A stretch of 64,000 nucleotides of DNA from an uncultured Bacilli bacterium (GCA_934090735.1 CAKOJR010000001.1:62001-126000), one strand, 5' to 3'; shown: positions 17,113 through 26,036, counted from the first letter of the stretch. The notes: generated by a model not told the origin, from the letters alone. Numbers and translations are program-made.

Positions 17113-18289
17113 CTGCTAAATTATCAAAATATCCTTGAACAAGTACAACTGGAGTTCCTTTATCACCAGAACCACTTGTTAGGTCACATAAAGAACCAAC
17201 TAAGTCGGTAATTCTTCTTGGAGTTGTGCCTAAACTAACATTTTGTCCTTTCAAGTCATTGTCTTTTTTCTTGATTTCATTTTTGATAGCAGCTTTTAGT
17301 TCGTCGCCTCTTAGATTTGCAAACATATTATCTGAAACATATTTTAGTTTAATTTCATTTGGAGTTCCTTTTAAGCCTTCGGTGTAGAAAGGGCTAACCA
17401 CTGGATCAGCAAGTTCCCAAATTCCACCAACTGGGTCTTTAAATGCACCATCTCCGTAAACCATAACTTCAAAATGTTTACCTGTTTTTTTAAGCATTTC
17501 TTCTTGAATTTTTAGCACTAAACTTGCACCATCTTTTGGGAATAGTTTTAATCTTTCATCTGTTGATTTGTTGCTTCCTAGTAAGCCATACTCTGGATTA
17601 AATCCGGAAGAGTCTATACTTTCGTTTAAGATATCACTTAAGCTAAGAACATAAGCACCATTATCACTTAAAATTTTTTTAGTTTTAAATCTTGTATGAA
17701 TATCACATGTTAATACATAATTTGTATATTTTAAGATATCACTTGGATTATTTGAGAAGATAAATTCTACTTCACAGTTTTCACTTTTTACTAAGTCTCT
17801 ATAGTACTTAACCATGTTAATCCCTGTAAATGGGTGGATAAATGTACCAAAGTATTTTTCGTAATCTTCTTCGGTTATTAAACTTCCTAAATTAAAGTTA
17901 GATGAATTAAGTAAATTTTCATCCATTATACCATTACCAACTTCATCACTAGGAAATGATAGTAGTATTGTTATTTTGTCCATAGCTCTAGCGATAGCTT
18001 TTAGAATCATGGAGAATCTATTTCTAGATAAGATAGGGTAAACGATACCGATTTCTTTACTTGGAAATTTGTTATTTAAGTCAGTGACTATATTATCTAC
18101 GGTTACATAGTTTCCTTCACTGATACCTACGACTGCTTCTGTAATAGCAATTATGTCTTTGTCTTTGAAGGGGAAACCTTCATTTTCACTTGCGTTTATA
18201 ACGCTGTTTACTACGATGCTTGCTAAGTCATCGTTTTCTTTTATAATTGGGGTTCTTATCCCTCTAACTGTTGTTCCAACAAGTCTCAT
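17105..18289 (-). CDS. CofE-like F420 gamma-glutamyl ligase domain protein
   Basis: A 394-residue protein whose N-terminal half resembles coenzyme F420-0:L-glutamate ligase (CofE/FbiB fold; GTTVRGIRTPII, DIIAITEAVVGISEG, YPILSRNRFSMIL). The C-terminal half includes MVYGDGAFKDPVGGIWELADP and GTTPRRITDLVGSLCDLTSGSGDKGTPVVLVQGY. True CofE adds glutamate to F420, which Bacilli are not known to make, and no other F420 gene is nearby. The longer length and the host argue for a related amide ligase on another substrate. AAGGATGTGA precedes ATG 18289. It overlaps the DHH gene by 8 bp. Confidence 0.7.
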   Translation of the reverse strand: MRLVGTTVRGIRTPIIKENDDLASIVVNSVINASENEGFPFKDKDIIAITEAVVGISEGNYVTVDNIVTDLNNKFPSKEIGIVYPILSRNRFSMILKAIARAMDKITILLSFPSDEVGNGIMDENLLNSSNFNLGSLITEEDYEKYFGTFIHPFTGINMVKYYRDLVKSENCEVEFIFSNNPSDILKYTNYVLTCDIHTRFKTKKILSDNGAYVLSLSDILNESIDSSGFNPEYGLLGSNKSTDERLKLFPKDGASLVLKIQEEMLKKTGKHFEVMVYGDGAFKDPVGGIWELADPVVSPFYTEGLKGTPNEIKLKYVSDNMFANLRGDELKAAIKNEIKKKDNDLKGQNVSLGTTPRRITDLVGSLCDLTSGSGDKGTPVVLVQGYFDNLADE

Positions 18290-18321
18290 TATTTCACATC
18301 CTTACTATAAAATTTTACTAT

Positions 18322-18352
18322 AAAATAAAAGAAGAAGCAACTTAATTACTTC
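18322..18352 (-). terminator. Terminator after the TetR gene (minus strand)
   Basis: On the minus strand, GAAGTAA / TTGCTTC (18352-18334, one G-U pair) around a 5-nt loop, followed by a T-rich stretch. It overlaps the TetR stop, so the CofE-like gene probably has its own promoter in the A/T repeats at 18303-18325. Confidence 0.5.
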
Positions 18353-18945
18353 AGTAAATTGGTAATTAGGTTAATAACTTCTTCTTTCATAACGTTGTAA
18401 TTGATTTCTTCATGTTTGTGATAGACAACTTCATGACAATATGACTCACCGATGGATACCGCTATATGAACACGCTCTTTTAGGTTATTTTGATTATGGC
18501 CATTGTTTTTTAGTATTTCGGCTATTTTAAGCGTGCATTCAATTTCTTTACTGTGAAGCATTTCGGCAATGTCTGGATCGGCATGTGACATACTTATAAG
18601 TTCTTCGTGAGCTTTTTTTGTTAAGTTGTGCCTGTCAATAAATAAATCTAATAATTTAGAAACAATATCATTGAAGTTTTGAGAGTGCATTTCATTATTA
18701 TTTAGAATATCAAGCATTGGGAAGAGAATATTATCAGCATACATTTTAATTCCTTCAATGAAGATTTCTTTTTTATCTTTAAAATACTGATAGACGATTC
18801 CGGTTGATACTCCAGCATCTTTAGCTATTAGTGCTGTATTTGTATTGTAGTATCCATTTTCACATATAAGTTTAAAGCCAGACTCTATAATATGATTTCT
18901 TTTTAAGATAGCTCTTTTTTGTTTTGGCATTCTAATTTCTTCCAT
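18346..18945 (-). CDS. TetR/AcrR family transcriptional regulator
   Basis: A 199-residue repressor. The N-terminal helix-turn-helix is clear (IIESGFKLICENGYYNTNTALIAKDAGVSTGIVYQYFKDKKEIF) and the helical C-terminal half is the ligand domain. ATG 18945 is set by AGGTGA just upstream; a longer frame to 19011 has no ribosome-binding site. It is divergent from the ABC transporter at 19048, with the intergenic promoter and palindrome between them, so it very likely represses that transporter and perhaps itself. A minus-strand TATAAT lies at 18969-18964. Confidence 0.92.
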   Translation of the reverse strand: MEEIRMPKQKRAILKRNHIIESGFKLICENGYYNTNTALIAKDAGVSTGIVYQYFKDKKEIFIEGIKMYADNILFPMLDILNNNEMHSQNFNDIVSKLLDLFIDRHNLTKKAHEELISMSHADPDIAEMLHSKEIECTLKIAEILKNNGHNQNNLKERVHIAVSIGESYCHEVVYHKHEEINYNVMKEEVINLITNLLK

Positions 18946-18979
18946 AAAATCACCTGCAAACATATTATAACACAAAGTA

Positions 18980-19008
18980 TTGACGCCTACTAGATATCGT
19001 ATTATAAT
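18980..19008 (+). promoter_or_regulatory. Promoter of the ABC transporter operon
   Basis: TTGACG (18980-18985), exact 17-bp spacer, TATAAT (19003-19008). Predicted start near 19015, within the palindrome. Confidence 0.8.
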
Positions 19009-19012
19009 CATA

Positions 19013-19032
19013 ATGTGAAATACGTTTCATAT
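19013..19032 (+). promoter_or_regulatory. Probable TetR operator
   Basis: Inverted repeat ATGTGAAA-TACG-TTTCATAT with 7 of 8 arm bases matching. It starts 5 bp after the -10 box, over the expected transcription start, where a bound TetR dimer would block initiation. Confidence 0.65.
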
Positions 19033-19047
19033 AAAAAAGGAGATAAA

Positions 19048-19752
19048 ATGAAAGATAATTATATTGAGATTGATAATTTAACTAAAACATATAAGATTGG
19101 TGAAGAATCTTTTAATGCTTTAAGTGGAATTAATTTAAAAATAAAACAAGGAGAGTTTGTAGTAATATTAGGGCCATCTGGTGCTGGTAAAAGTACACTT
19201 TTAAATATTCTTGGCGGAATGGATAGTGCTACTATTGGAAGAATAGTTGTTGGCGAAGAAAAGATTACTAGTTACAACGATAAAGAATTAACTAAGTATC
19301 GTGCTTCATCTGTTGGATTTATTTTTCAGTTTTATAACATACTACCTAGTCTTACTGTTTTAGAAAATGTTAATTTAATTAAAGATGTAACAAAAACGGT
19401 TAAAGATGCATCAGAAGCAATTAAAAAGGTTGGCTTAGAAAAACATATGAATAAATTTCCTAGCGAACTTTCTGGTGGAGAGCAACAAAGAGTTTCTATT
19501 GCTAGAGCAATTATGAAAAATCCTAAAATACTTCTTTGTGATGAACCAACTGGAGCATTAGATTCTAAAACTGGTGCAGAAATATTAAAGATTTTAAAGA
19601 AGGAAGCGGATGAAGATACTACAGTAATTATTGTTACGCATAATTCATTAATTGCAGATGTTGCTGATAGAGTAATACGAATTAAAAATGGTAAAGTAGA
19701 ATCAAATGTTTTAAATGATAAACCTAAAAAGATTGATGAGGTAACTTGGTAA
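19048..19752 (+). CDS. ABC transporter ATP-binding protein (MacB/LolD type)
   Basis: A 234-residue ATPase with Walker A GPSGAGKST, Q-loop FIFQFYNILPSLTVLENV, signature LSGGEQQR, Walker B ILLCDEPTGALD and the His switch VTHNS. This sequence class belongs to the MacB/LolD/FtsE group that powers FtsX-like permeases (antibiotic or peptide efflux, sensing, lipoprotein release). AAGGAG at 19035-19040 fixes ATG 19048. One base separates its stop from the permease start. Expression is probably controlled by the divergent TetR protein. Confidence 0.95.
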   Translation: MKDNYIEIDNLTKTYKIGEESFNALSGINLKIKQGEFVVILGPSGAGKSTLLNILGGMDSATIGRIVVGEEKITSYNDKELTKYRASSVGFIFQFYNILPSLTVLENVNLIKDVTKTVKDASEAIKKVGLEKHMNKFPSELSGGEQQRVSIARAIMKNPKILLCDEPTGALDSKTGAEILKILKKEADEDTTVIIVTHNSLIADVADRVIRIKNGKVESNVLNDKPKKIDEVTW

Positions 19753-19753
19753 T

Positions 19754-21979
19754 ATGTTAAAGCAAAAAGTGAAAAGAGATATAAAAAATAATTTATCTCA
19801 GTTTATAGCAATCTATCTAATGGTTGCTATCGGTGTTATGGCGTATTCTGGAATTAAAGCGTATATGGATGGCATGAGTGAAACTGCAAATGTTTTTTAT
19901 GAGGAAAATAATCTTCAAGATATGAATGTTTATGGCATTAATTTTTCAGATAGTGATTTAGAAAAAGTCAAATCAATTAAAAATGTAAAGAATGCTGAAA
20001 GAAAAAGTAGTATAACTGCTACAAGTGATAATGATAATACACTTTTGTTAAATGTTATTGAAACAAATGAAATTTCAAAATTCTATGTAGTTGATGGAGA
20101 AGGCTTTAGTAATAAAGATGGGGTTTGGTTAGATAATTTTTATGCAGAAGAAAATAATATTAAGGTTGGAGATGTTATAAAAATAAATGATGGCACAAAA
20201 GAAGTATTAGGTATAATAAATGTGCCTGATCATCTTTACGATACTAAAGACGAAAGTGAATTATTTCCAAACCGTAAAACTTTTGGTTTTGCCTATGTAA
20301 ATAAGATGGATAATGTTTCTTATAATTATATAATGGTTGATTTAGATGATACTTCTAAGTATGATGAAACGAAGAAAGATATTGAGGATAGTTTATCTAA
20401 TGTTTTAGCTGTGATAGATATTAAAGATACTGCCTCATATAAAACTTATCAGGGTGAAATTGATGAAGGCAAAACTTATGTTGGAGTTTTTTCGGGATTA
20501 TTTTTATTAATTGCTTTGTTATCAACTTTAACAACAATGACTAGAGTAGTACAAAATCAAAGAACACAAATTGGTACGCTTAAAGCGTTAGGGTTTTCAA
20601 ATAAGCAAATTCTTTTACATTATATAAGTTATGGCTTTTATATATCTTTAGCTGGAGCTATTGCTGGATTACTTCTTGGATATTTCTTTTTAGGAAAAGT
20701 ATTTATTGGTTTAGAGATGAGTTTCTTTGAAGTTCCTAATGGTAAACCACTTATGAATAATGTAAGCTATTTAGTTGCTGGTTTGTCTGTACTTGCTATA
20801 ATTATTGTAACAATGATATCAGTTAAAAACATTTTAAAAGAAACACCAGCTTCTTGTCTTCAGAAAAAAGCACCAACACAAAAATCAAAGAATATTAAAA
20901 TTAAAAATGAAAAAATTAGTTTTAGTACAAGATGGAATTTAAGAGATGTTTTAAGAAATAAGACAAGAACTATATTAGGAATTATTGGTATTACTTGTAG
21001 TGCCATGCTTATTGTTTGTGCACTTGGAATGCTTAATAGTATGAATTATTTTATAGATTTACAATTTAATAAATTATATAATTTCGATTATAAATTGTCT
21101 TTAAAAAATGGGTTAACAGAAAATGAGTTAAATATTTTAGAGAATAAATATGGAAATGCAACTTCTAAAACATATGGTATTGAGATTAAAGGATTAGATG
21201 ATAATAATTTATTTGTAACTGATGCTGGTGATAAAATTAGATTTGTTGATAAAAAAGATAAATATATGACTTTAACTAATAATGATGGGGTATATATTAC
21301 TAATAAACTTGGCATTAATGAAAATTTAAAAGTTGGTGATACTATTACTTGGAGACCTTATGGAGTTTCAGAGTATTATACTTCAAAGATAGTTGGTATG
21401 AATAAAGATCCACAAAATCAAAATGTTACTATTACGAGAGAATATTTAGAGAGTTTAGGAATTGAATATGTTCCAGATACAATTTATACTAATATTAAAT
21501 CTAATGATGAAGATAATATAGAGTTAACTGCTAGCGTAGATGAATTAAAAAAGGGCATGGATAACATGTTAAATACAATGAAGACTATGTTAATACTTAT
21601 TATTGTAATTGCAATTATTTTAGGAACAATAATTATTTATAATATTGGAATCTTGTCATTAACAGAGAAAACATATCAATTTGCAACACTTAAGGTGTTA
21701 GGTTTTAAAGACAAGCAAATTAGAAAAATATTTATTAAACAAAATATCTGGATAGCAATAATATCTATTATTTTAGGGTTACCACTTGGTTATGGATTAA
21801 CAAATTATTTATTTAAAGTTGCAATTGAAAAGCATTATGATTTTGGAGCTCATATTAGTATTTTGTCTTATGTAATTGCGACTATAGGTACATATTTAAT
21901 AACTTATGTTGTATCAAATATGTTATCTAAAAAAATTGAAAAAATAGATATGGTAACTTCACTAAAAGGTAATGAATAG
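19754..21979 (+). CDS. ABC transporter permease, two FtsX domains
   Basis: A 741-residue permease with an N-terminal transmembrane helix, a large extracytoplasmic domain (about residues 40-235), three helices forming the first FtsX module (LFLLIALLSTLTTMTRVVQNQRTQIGTLKALGFSNKQILLHY), then a second unit with its own outer domain (about 430-610) and a last FtsX module (LKVLGFKDKQIRKIF). The doubled FtsX layout is typical of Firmicutes permeases of this group and differs from single-unit MacB. With the preceding ATPase it should form a mechanotransmission-type exporter; the substrate is unknown. Confidence 0.92.
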   Translation: MLKQKVKRDIKNNLSQFIAIYLMVAIGVMAYSGIKAYMDGMSETANVFYEENNLQDMNVYGINFSDSDLEKVKSIKNVKNAERKSSITATSDNDNTLLLNVIETNEISKFYVVDGEGFSNKDGVWLDNFYAEENNIKVGDVIKINDGTKEVLGIINVPDHLYDTKDESELFPNRKTFGFAYVNKMDNVSYNYIMVDLDDTSKYDETKKDIEDSLSNVLAVIDIKDTASYKTYQGEIDEGKTYVGVFSGLFLLIALLSTLTTMTRVVQNQRTQIGTLKALGFSNKQILLHYISYGFYISLAGAIAGLLLGYFFLGKVFIGLEMSFFEVPNGKPLMNNVSYLVAGLSVLAIIIVTMISVKNILKETPASCLQKKAPTQKSKNIKIKNEKISFSTRWNLRDVLRNKTRTILGIIGITCSAMLIVCALGMLNSMNYFIDLQFNKLYNFDYKLSLKNGLTENELNILENKYGNATSKTYGIEIKGLDDNNLFVTDAGDKIRFVDKKDKYMTLTNNDGVYITNKLGINENLKVGDTITWRPYGVSEYYTSKIVGMNKDPQNQNVTITREYLESLGIEYVPDTIYTNIKSNDEDNIELTASVDELKKGMDNMLNTMKTMLILIIVIAIILGTIIIYNIGILSLTEKTYQFATLKVLGFKDKQIRKIFIKQNIWIAIISIILGLPLGYGLTNYLFKVAIEKHYDFGAHISILSYVIATIGTYLITYVVSNMLSKKIEKIDMVTSLKGNE

Positions 21980-22012
21980 GCAAAGAACATAACCAAAAAA
22001 GTTTAATTACAT

Positions 22013-22043
22013 AAAATACACTAGAAAGGATAGTGTATTTTTT
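22013..22043 (+). terminator. Terminator-like hairpin between ABC operon and cotD-like gene
   Basis: Eleven-bp perfect stem AAAATACACTA / TAGTGTATTTT (22013-22023 / 22031-22041), 7-nt loop GAAAGGA, T run to 22043. The loop holds the only Shine-Dalgarno-like sequence before ATG 22044. Confidence 0.75.
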
Positions 22044-22304
22044 ATGTATAGATCTAATAGATGTGTCGAAGAGGGACCAGCTATGACTGCTACATTTCCA
22101 AAAGAGACATGTGAACCAATTTATGAGTGTCCATGTGAAAGAGTGTGTCATAGAGAAATTAATCATGTAGTACCTCATATGCAACCAGTAAATACTAGAA
22201 TAATTAATCATCATGTATATCATCATACATACACTCCATGCTATACATGCTGTGAAGAAAACGAAATCACTCACGTATATGATTGTAATCCATGTGGAAA
22301 ATAA
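22044..22304 (+). CDS. CotD-like spore coat protein
   Basis: An 86-residue Cys/His-rich protein. The core VVPHMQPVNTRIINHHVYHH is the hallmark of Bacillus CotD (VPH-x-HP-x-HT-x-x-x-NH), an inner coat protein made in the mother cell. Cys clusters (ECPCERVC, PCYTCCEE, CNPCGK) could cross-link or bind metal. Start choice is uncertain: ATG 22044 has no normally spaced ribosome-binding site (AAAGGA lies 14 bp upstream in a hairpin loop), whereas ATG 22083 has AGAGGGA about 8 bp upstream and would give a 73-residue form. Presence of a coat gene supports a sporulating host. Confidence 0.75.
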   Translation: MYRSNRCVEEGPAMTATFPKETCEPIYECPCERVCHREINHVVPHMQPVNTRIINHHVYHHTYTPCYTCCEENEITHVYDCNPCGK

Positions 22305-22325
22305 AGCCTCTATAGAGGTTTTTAT
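22303..22325 (+). terminator. Terminator after the cotD-like gene
   Basis: AAAGCCTC / GAGGTTTT stem (one G-U) around TATA, then T-rich sequence, overlapping the TAA stop. Confidence 0.7.
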
Positions 22326-22338
22326 TTTGGTAGAGTTT

Positions 22339-22347
22339 TGTTATAAT
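22339..22347 (+). promoter_or_regulatory. Extended -10 promoter of the NERD gene
   Basis: TGT-TATAAT at 22339-22347. The -35 region is only T-rich. Because the -10 box overlaps the first in-frame ATG (22346), it shows that translation must begin at 22370. Confidence 0.55.
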
Positions 22348-22369
22348 GTTTTTAGGAAAGAGTGAGATA

Positions 22370-23152
22370 ATGGATATTATAACTTCGTTAGTTAAGGGAG
22401 CACTTATTGGATTTAATGCAACAAAAAAATTATGGGTAGTTGTTATTCTAATGGGAATATTAAACATTATTTTAAAAAAATTATATCCTAAAATTAGAGG
22501 GTATTTTGGTGAAAAATGGATAAGGGAAGAATTAAATAAATTACCTAATGAATATAGAGTACTTAACAATTTAATGATTAAAGATGAAAGGGGGACTCAT
22601 CAAATAGATCATATTGTAGTATCAAAGTATGGCGTTTTTGTAATTGAGATGAAAAATTATTTTGGGACTATTTATGGTTCAGAGTACAGTCTTAAGTGGA
22701 CACAAAAAGTGAGAAAGCAAAAAAGAGAGTTTAATAATCCGATTCATCAAAACTATGGGCATATTAAAGCTCTTGAAAGTTTAATTGGGTGTTCAGAAAA
22801 TGATTTTATATCTATAATATGTTTTTCAAATCAAGCAAAAATGAAAGCAAAAACTACAACTTTGATAACACAGACAAATTATATAAAAGATGAAATATTA
22901 CAGTACACTGAAGTTAAAGATTTTAATCCTAATGAAGTATATGATAAGTTAATAAAGATAAATATTACAGATAAAAAAGAGATTAAGAATCATGTGACTA
23001 ATATTAAAACTAAAATTAAAGAAAATGAATCTTTGGAAAATCAAATGATATGTCCAAGATGTTATGGTTCTTTAATTGAAAGAAGTGGAAAATATGGACC
23101 GTTTATAGGATGTTCAAATTATCCAAAATGTAAATTTATTAAGAAAATATAA
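22370..23152 (+). CDS. NERD-domain protein with C4 zinc finger
   Basis: A 260-residue protein with an N-terminal hydrophobic stretch (KKLWVVVILMGILNIIL), then a nuclease-related NERD domain (GEKWIREELNKL, GTHQIDHIVVSKYGVFVIEMKNY), where the D and E-x-K residues match the restriction-endonuclease-like core. The C-terminus is a topoisomerase-type C4 zinc finger (CPRCYGSLIERSGKYGPFIGCSNYPKC). NERD proteins are thought to act on DNA. The start at 22370 is chosen because AGGAAAGAG lies just upstream. Fusion of NERD to a topoisomerase zinc finger occurs in Firmicutes. Role unknown. Confidence 0.87.
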   Translation: MDIITSLVKGALIGFNATKKLWVVVILMGILNIILKKLYPKIRGYFGEKWIREELNKLPNEYRVLNNLMIKDERGTHQIDHIVVSKYGVFVIEMKNYFGTIYGSEYSLKWTQKVRKQKREFNNPIHQNYGHIKALESLIGCSENDFISIICFSNQAKMKAKTTTLITQTNYIKDEILQYTEVKDFNPNEVYDKLIKINITDKKEIKNHVTNIKTKIKENESLENQMICPRCYGSLIERSGKYGPFIGCSNYPKCKFIKKI

Positions 23153-23164
23153 TAAGAGGTAAAG

Positions 23165-24214
23165 ATGAATGTTAAAAATATATTTGATGAGTTTATAAAG
23201 GAAGCAGCAAGTGGGGAGGTAAATGCTTATTTTACTTATAATATAATATTCGAAACTATTGTTCATAATAATAAAGTCACTTCTTGTGAAGCAAGAGAAG
23301 GAACACTTATTCCATGTTTAAATATTAAGAATTTAGATGAGTTTAATAATTTACTTGAAGTATATGTTAGTAAAGCTCTTAATTTTTATGATTTATCATC
23401 TTTTGAAGGTGATGATAGAGAAAAGGTAAAAATGATAATAGCTTCATTATTTGCAAATGCTACATTTGATGATTTTGCTAGCCCAATAGATTTTCTAAAT
23501 AGAAGAATAGAGTTTTTTGATAATTCAAAAGAAGAAAATTTGAAAAGTGCAGTTATTCCAAGTTTGAAAAGCACTTTGACTGCCTCTATAACTAAAGATA
23601 AAATTTATAATGAAACGCCTTATGAGTTACAGGCTTATTTTAAATCTGATGATGGAATGTTTAGATTACCAGAAATTAAGTTTGGCATTGCTCATGATAC
23701 GTTATATGTTTATGCAATTCAAAATAGTGTTCAAGAAAAAACTAGTTATGTAAAAAAGATTAATAGGGCTCTTTATAAAGTTAATGATGGTTTTAGTGAT
23801 GTAAGTACTGCTGAATTAAAAGATGTTACAGCAAGTTTTCTCGTTGTTGGAGATGTTATTTTATCTTATATGCAAAGTAAAAATATTAGTAAAATTAAAA
23901 TATCAAGTATGCTTATTGAGAGATGGAATGCTAAAAGAATTGCTATTTCCAAAAAAGCAAAATATAAAAATCTATCAAGTGAAGAAACTGATAATTTACT
24001 TAAAGAGCAGGAGAAAATTCAGTCTAATTTAACTGAAAAATTTTTGAGGACGTTTTTAAGATTGTCAGAACAATTTAATAATGTGAGGATTATTTCATAT
24101 CCTTATGATACTGATTCATATTTAACTTTAAGTTTAAATGGAAAGCTAGTAAGTGATAATTCACTTTTGAATGATATTAGTTTAAGTATTGGTGATAATG
24201 TCAAGCATTTATAA
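23165..24214 (+). CDS. Conserved-looking hypothetical protein, 349 residues
   Basis: A soluble protein without signal peptide or transmembrane segment. The only stand-out features are a basic, Lys-rich stretch at about residues 245-285 (IERWNAKRIAISKKAKYKN and a likely helical linker) and a mixed alpha/beta pattern. It follows the NERD gene by 12 bp with an AAGAGGTAAAG site, so the two are probably co-transcribed. I do not recognise the family. A link to DNA metabolism would rest on the neighbour alone. Confidence 0.7.
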   Translation: MNVKNIFDEFIKEAASGEVNAYFTYNIIFETIVHNNKVTSCEAREGTLIPCLNIKNLDEFNNLLEVYVSKALNFYDLSSFEGDDREKVKMIIASLFANATFDDFASPIDFLNRRIEFFDNSKEENLKSAVIPSLKSTLTASITKDKIYNETPYELQAYFKSDDGMFRLPEIKFGIAHDTLYVYAIQNSVQEKTSYVKKINRALYKVNDGFSDVSTAELKDVTASFLVVGDVILSYMQSKNISKIKISSMLIERWNAKRIAISKKAKYKNLSSEETDNLLKEQEKIQSNLTEKFLRTFLRLSEQFNNVRIISYPYDTDSYLTLSLNGKLVSDNSLLNDISLSIGDNVKHL

Positions 24215-24243
24215 AATCACTTTACACGTGGTAGGCTTTAGGT

Positions 24244-24272
24244 TTTACATAAGTATTCTTTCATGATATACT
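24244..24272 (+). promoter_or_regulatory. Promoter of the WG-repeat/lipid kinase pair
   Basis: TTTACA (24244-24249), 17-bp spacer, TATACT (24267-24272) with extended TGA. Confidence 0.7.
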
Positions 24273-24289
24273 TTTAAAGTGAGGTAAAA

Positions 24290-25162
24290 ATGAAAAACAA
24301 GAAGATTATTATTATAGTAGTGCTATTAATTATTTTAGGAAGTATTTATCCTATTTATTATATATTAACAAAAAAGCAAAATACAGAAAATAAATTGTAT
24401 TATTATGAGCTAAAGAATAATTCTTTAACTTTATTATCTAATGGAAAAATTGTGAATTTTTATAATTGTGATAGTGAATGCTCTGTTTATGAAAATTATT
24501 TTGTAAATGGAAAAATTTTACTTTTAGAAAATAATAAAATTTATTTGTATGATCTTGTGAAAGGAAGTAAGCTATCATCTGTTTATGATAAAATTTATTT
24601 TATTAAGGATGATACAGGCACGATAAAGTATTTTTTAGTTCAAAATGGTGAGTATTATGGTATCATGAATGAAAATGGTAATATAACAGTTAATTTGAAT
24701 TATAAAGAGTTAGGTGAAATAGATGGAGTTAATGTTACTGGATTAAGTGTTCAAGATGATTATATTATTGCGAAAAGTACAGATTTATATGGTTTAATAT
24801 CTTTATCTAGTGGTAAAGGGGTTATTGATTTTCAGTATGAAAGTATTAATATTTCAAATAATAAAATAATTGCCAAAGAAAGTGGTAAATGGTATTTAAT
24901 TGGTAAAGATAATCGTAAGATAATTAAGACAGGTTATGATGAAATAATTACATTAATTGAGAATAATATTGTAAAAGACAATAATAGTATTTATTTAATT
25001 GATGAACAAGGAAACATAATAAGTGATAAATTAGTATTAAATAAGAATGAGATTATTGAAAATTATGAGAATGAAGTATTACAAATAGTAAATGAAGAAA
25101 CTGCTAAAAGAACTAAATATGTATATGATACTCAGTCAAAGAAGTTCACAAAAATAAAGTAG
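24290..25162 (+). CDS. Membrane-anchored WG-repeat-like protein
   Basis: A 290-residue protein with one N-terminal transmembrane segment (about residues 5-24) and a beta-rich outer domain. The repeats resemble WG (KWG) beta units: KYFLVQNGEYYGIMNENGNI, DLYGLISLSSGKGVIDFQYE and KWYLIGKDNRKII. Such repeats probably form a beta-propeller-like binding surface. GAGGTAAAA precedes ATG 24290. The lipid kinase starts 10 bp downstream. Ligand unknown. Confidence 0.72.
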   Translation: MKNKKIIIIVVLLIILGSIYPIYYILTKKQNTENKLYYYELKNNSLTLLSNGKIVNFYNCDSECSVYENYFVNGKILLLENNKIYLYDLVKGSKLSSVYDKIYFIKDDTGTIKYFLVQNGEYYGIMNENGNITVNLNYKELGEIDGVNVTGLSVQDDYIIAKSTDLYGLISLSSGKGVIDFQYESINISNNKIIAKESGKWYLIGKDNRKIIKTGYDEIITLIENNIVKDNNSIYLIDEQGNIISDKLVLNKNEIIENYENEVLQIVNEETAKRTKYVYDTQSKKFTKIK

Positions 25163-25172
25163 GTAAGTAATT

Positions 25173-26036
25173 ATGAAGTATATATTTATAATAAATCCTG
25201 CTAGTGGAAAAACTAATTATGATAAAATTAAACATAATATTATGGATAATTTAAAAAATGAAAATTATGAGATATATGAAACAAATGCGCCAAAAGAAGC
25301 TACAGAAATCGCTTCTAAGTTTAAAAGTGAGGAAAATACTGTTGTTTATTCAGTTGGTGGAGATGGAACACTAAATGAAGTTGTAAATGGAATTGCAGAA
25401 GGTAAATGTAAGCTCGGTATTATTCCAACTGGATCTGGAAATGATTTTTATAGAACTTTGAAAGAAACAAATAAAGAAATCATTAGAGTAGATTTAGGTA
25501 AAGTAAATGATAGATATTTTATAAATATAGCTAGTGTTGGAATGGATGCTGAAACTTGTAATAACGCTAATAGGATTAAAAGTAAAATTAAATTGAGAGC
25601 GTCATACTATTTAGCTCTTATTCATACTTTTTTGACTTTTAAAAGTAAATCGTTGAAATTAAAAATTGATAAAAATGTATATGCTGGTGATTACATTATT
25701 GTGGCAATTTGTAATGGTAAATTTTATGGTGGTGGATTTAAAATAGCACCTGTAGCAACGTTTGATGATAATTTATTTGATATTTATTTAGTTAGTAAAG
25801 CAAATAGATTTAAGTTAATTAAAATACTTATGGCACTTTTAAAAAGTGAACATGAAAAGTATCCAGAGGTCAGGAAATATACTGGTAAAAAGATTAATAT
25901 AAAGTCTGATAGTAATTTGATTGTAAATATAGATGGAGAAATAACTATATCTAAAAATATTAATATTGAAATGATAGAAGATGCTTTGTTTATATATAAT
26001 GATGCTGGGCTGGTCGAGAAAATAATGAATGTATAA
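25173..26036 (+). CDS. Diacylglycerol kinase-family lipid kinase
   Basis: A 287-residue DagK/YegS/BmrU-type kinase. The nucleotide-binding motif is VGGDGTLNEVVNGI, preceded by INPASGK and followed by GIIPTGSGNDF. The C-terminal beta domain contains ICNGKFYGGGFKIAP and a closing VNIDGEI. Bacterial relatives phosphorylate diacylglycerol or similar lipids to recycle them into phospholipid synthesis at the membrane. It shares a transcript with the WG-repeat protein and ends at a strong bidirectional terminator. Confidence 0.9.
   Translation: MKYIFIINPASGKTNYDKIKHNIMDNLKNENYEIYETNAPKEATEIASKFKSEENTVVYSVGGDGTLNEVVNGIAEGKCKLGIIPTGSGNDFYRTLKETNKEIIRVDLGKVNDRYFINIASVGMDAETCNNANRIKSKIKLRASYYLALIHTFLTFKSKSLKLKIDKNVYAGDYIIVAICNGKFYGGGFKIAPVATFDDNLFDIYLVSKANRFKLIKILMALLKSEHEKYPEVRKYTGKKINIKSDSNLIVNIDGEITISKNINIEMIEDALFIYNDAGLVEKIMNV

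Noticed and set aside
18303..18325. Direct repeat of ACTATAAAATTTT as a CRISPR-like or regulatory repeat
   Set aside because: Only two short A/T-only copies in an AT-rich spacer; more likely part of promoter DNA.
19015..19047. GTG 19015 as start of the ABC ATPase
   Set aside because: It lies at the predicted transcription start within the operator; AAGGAG at 19035-19040 points to ATG 19048.
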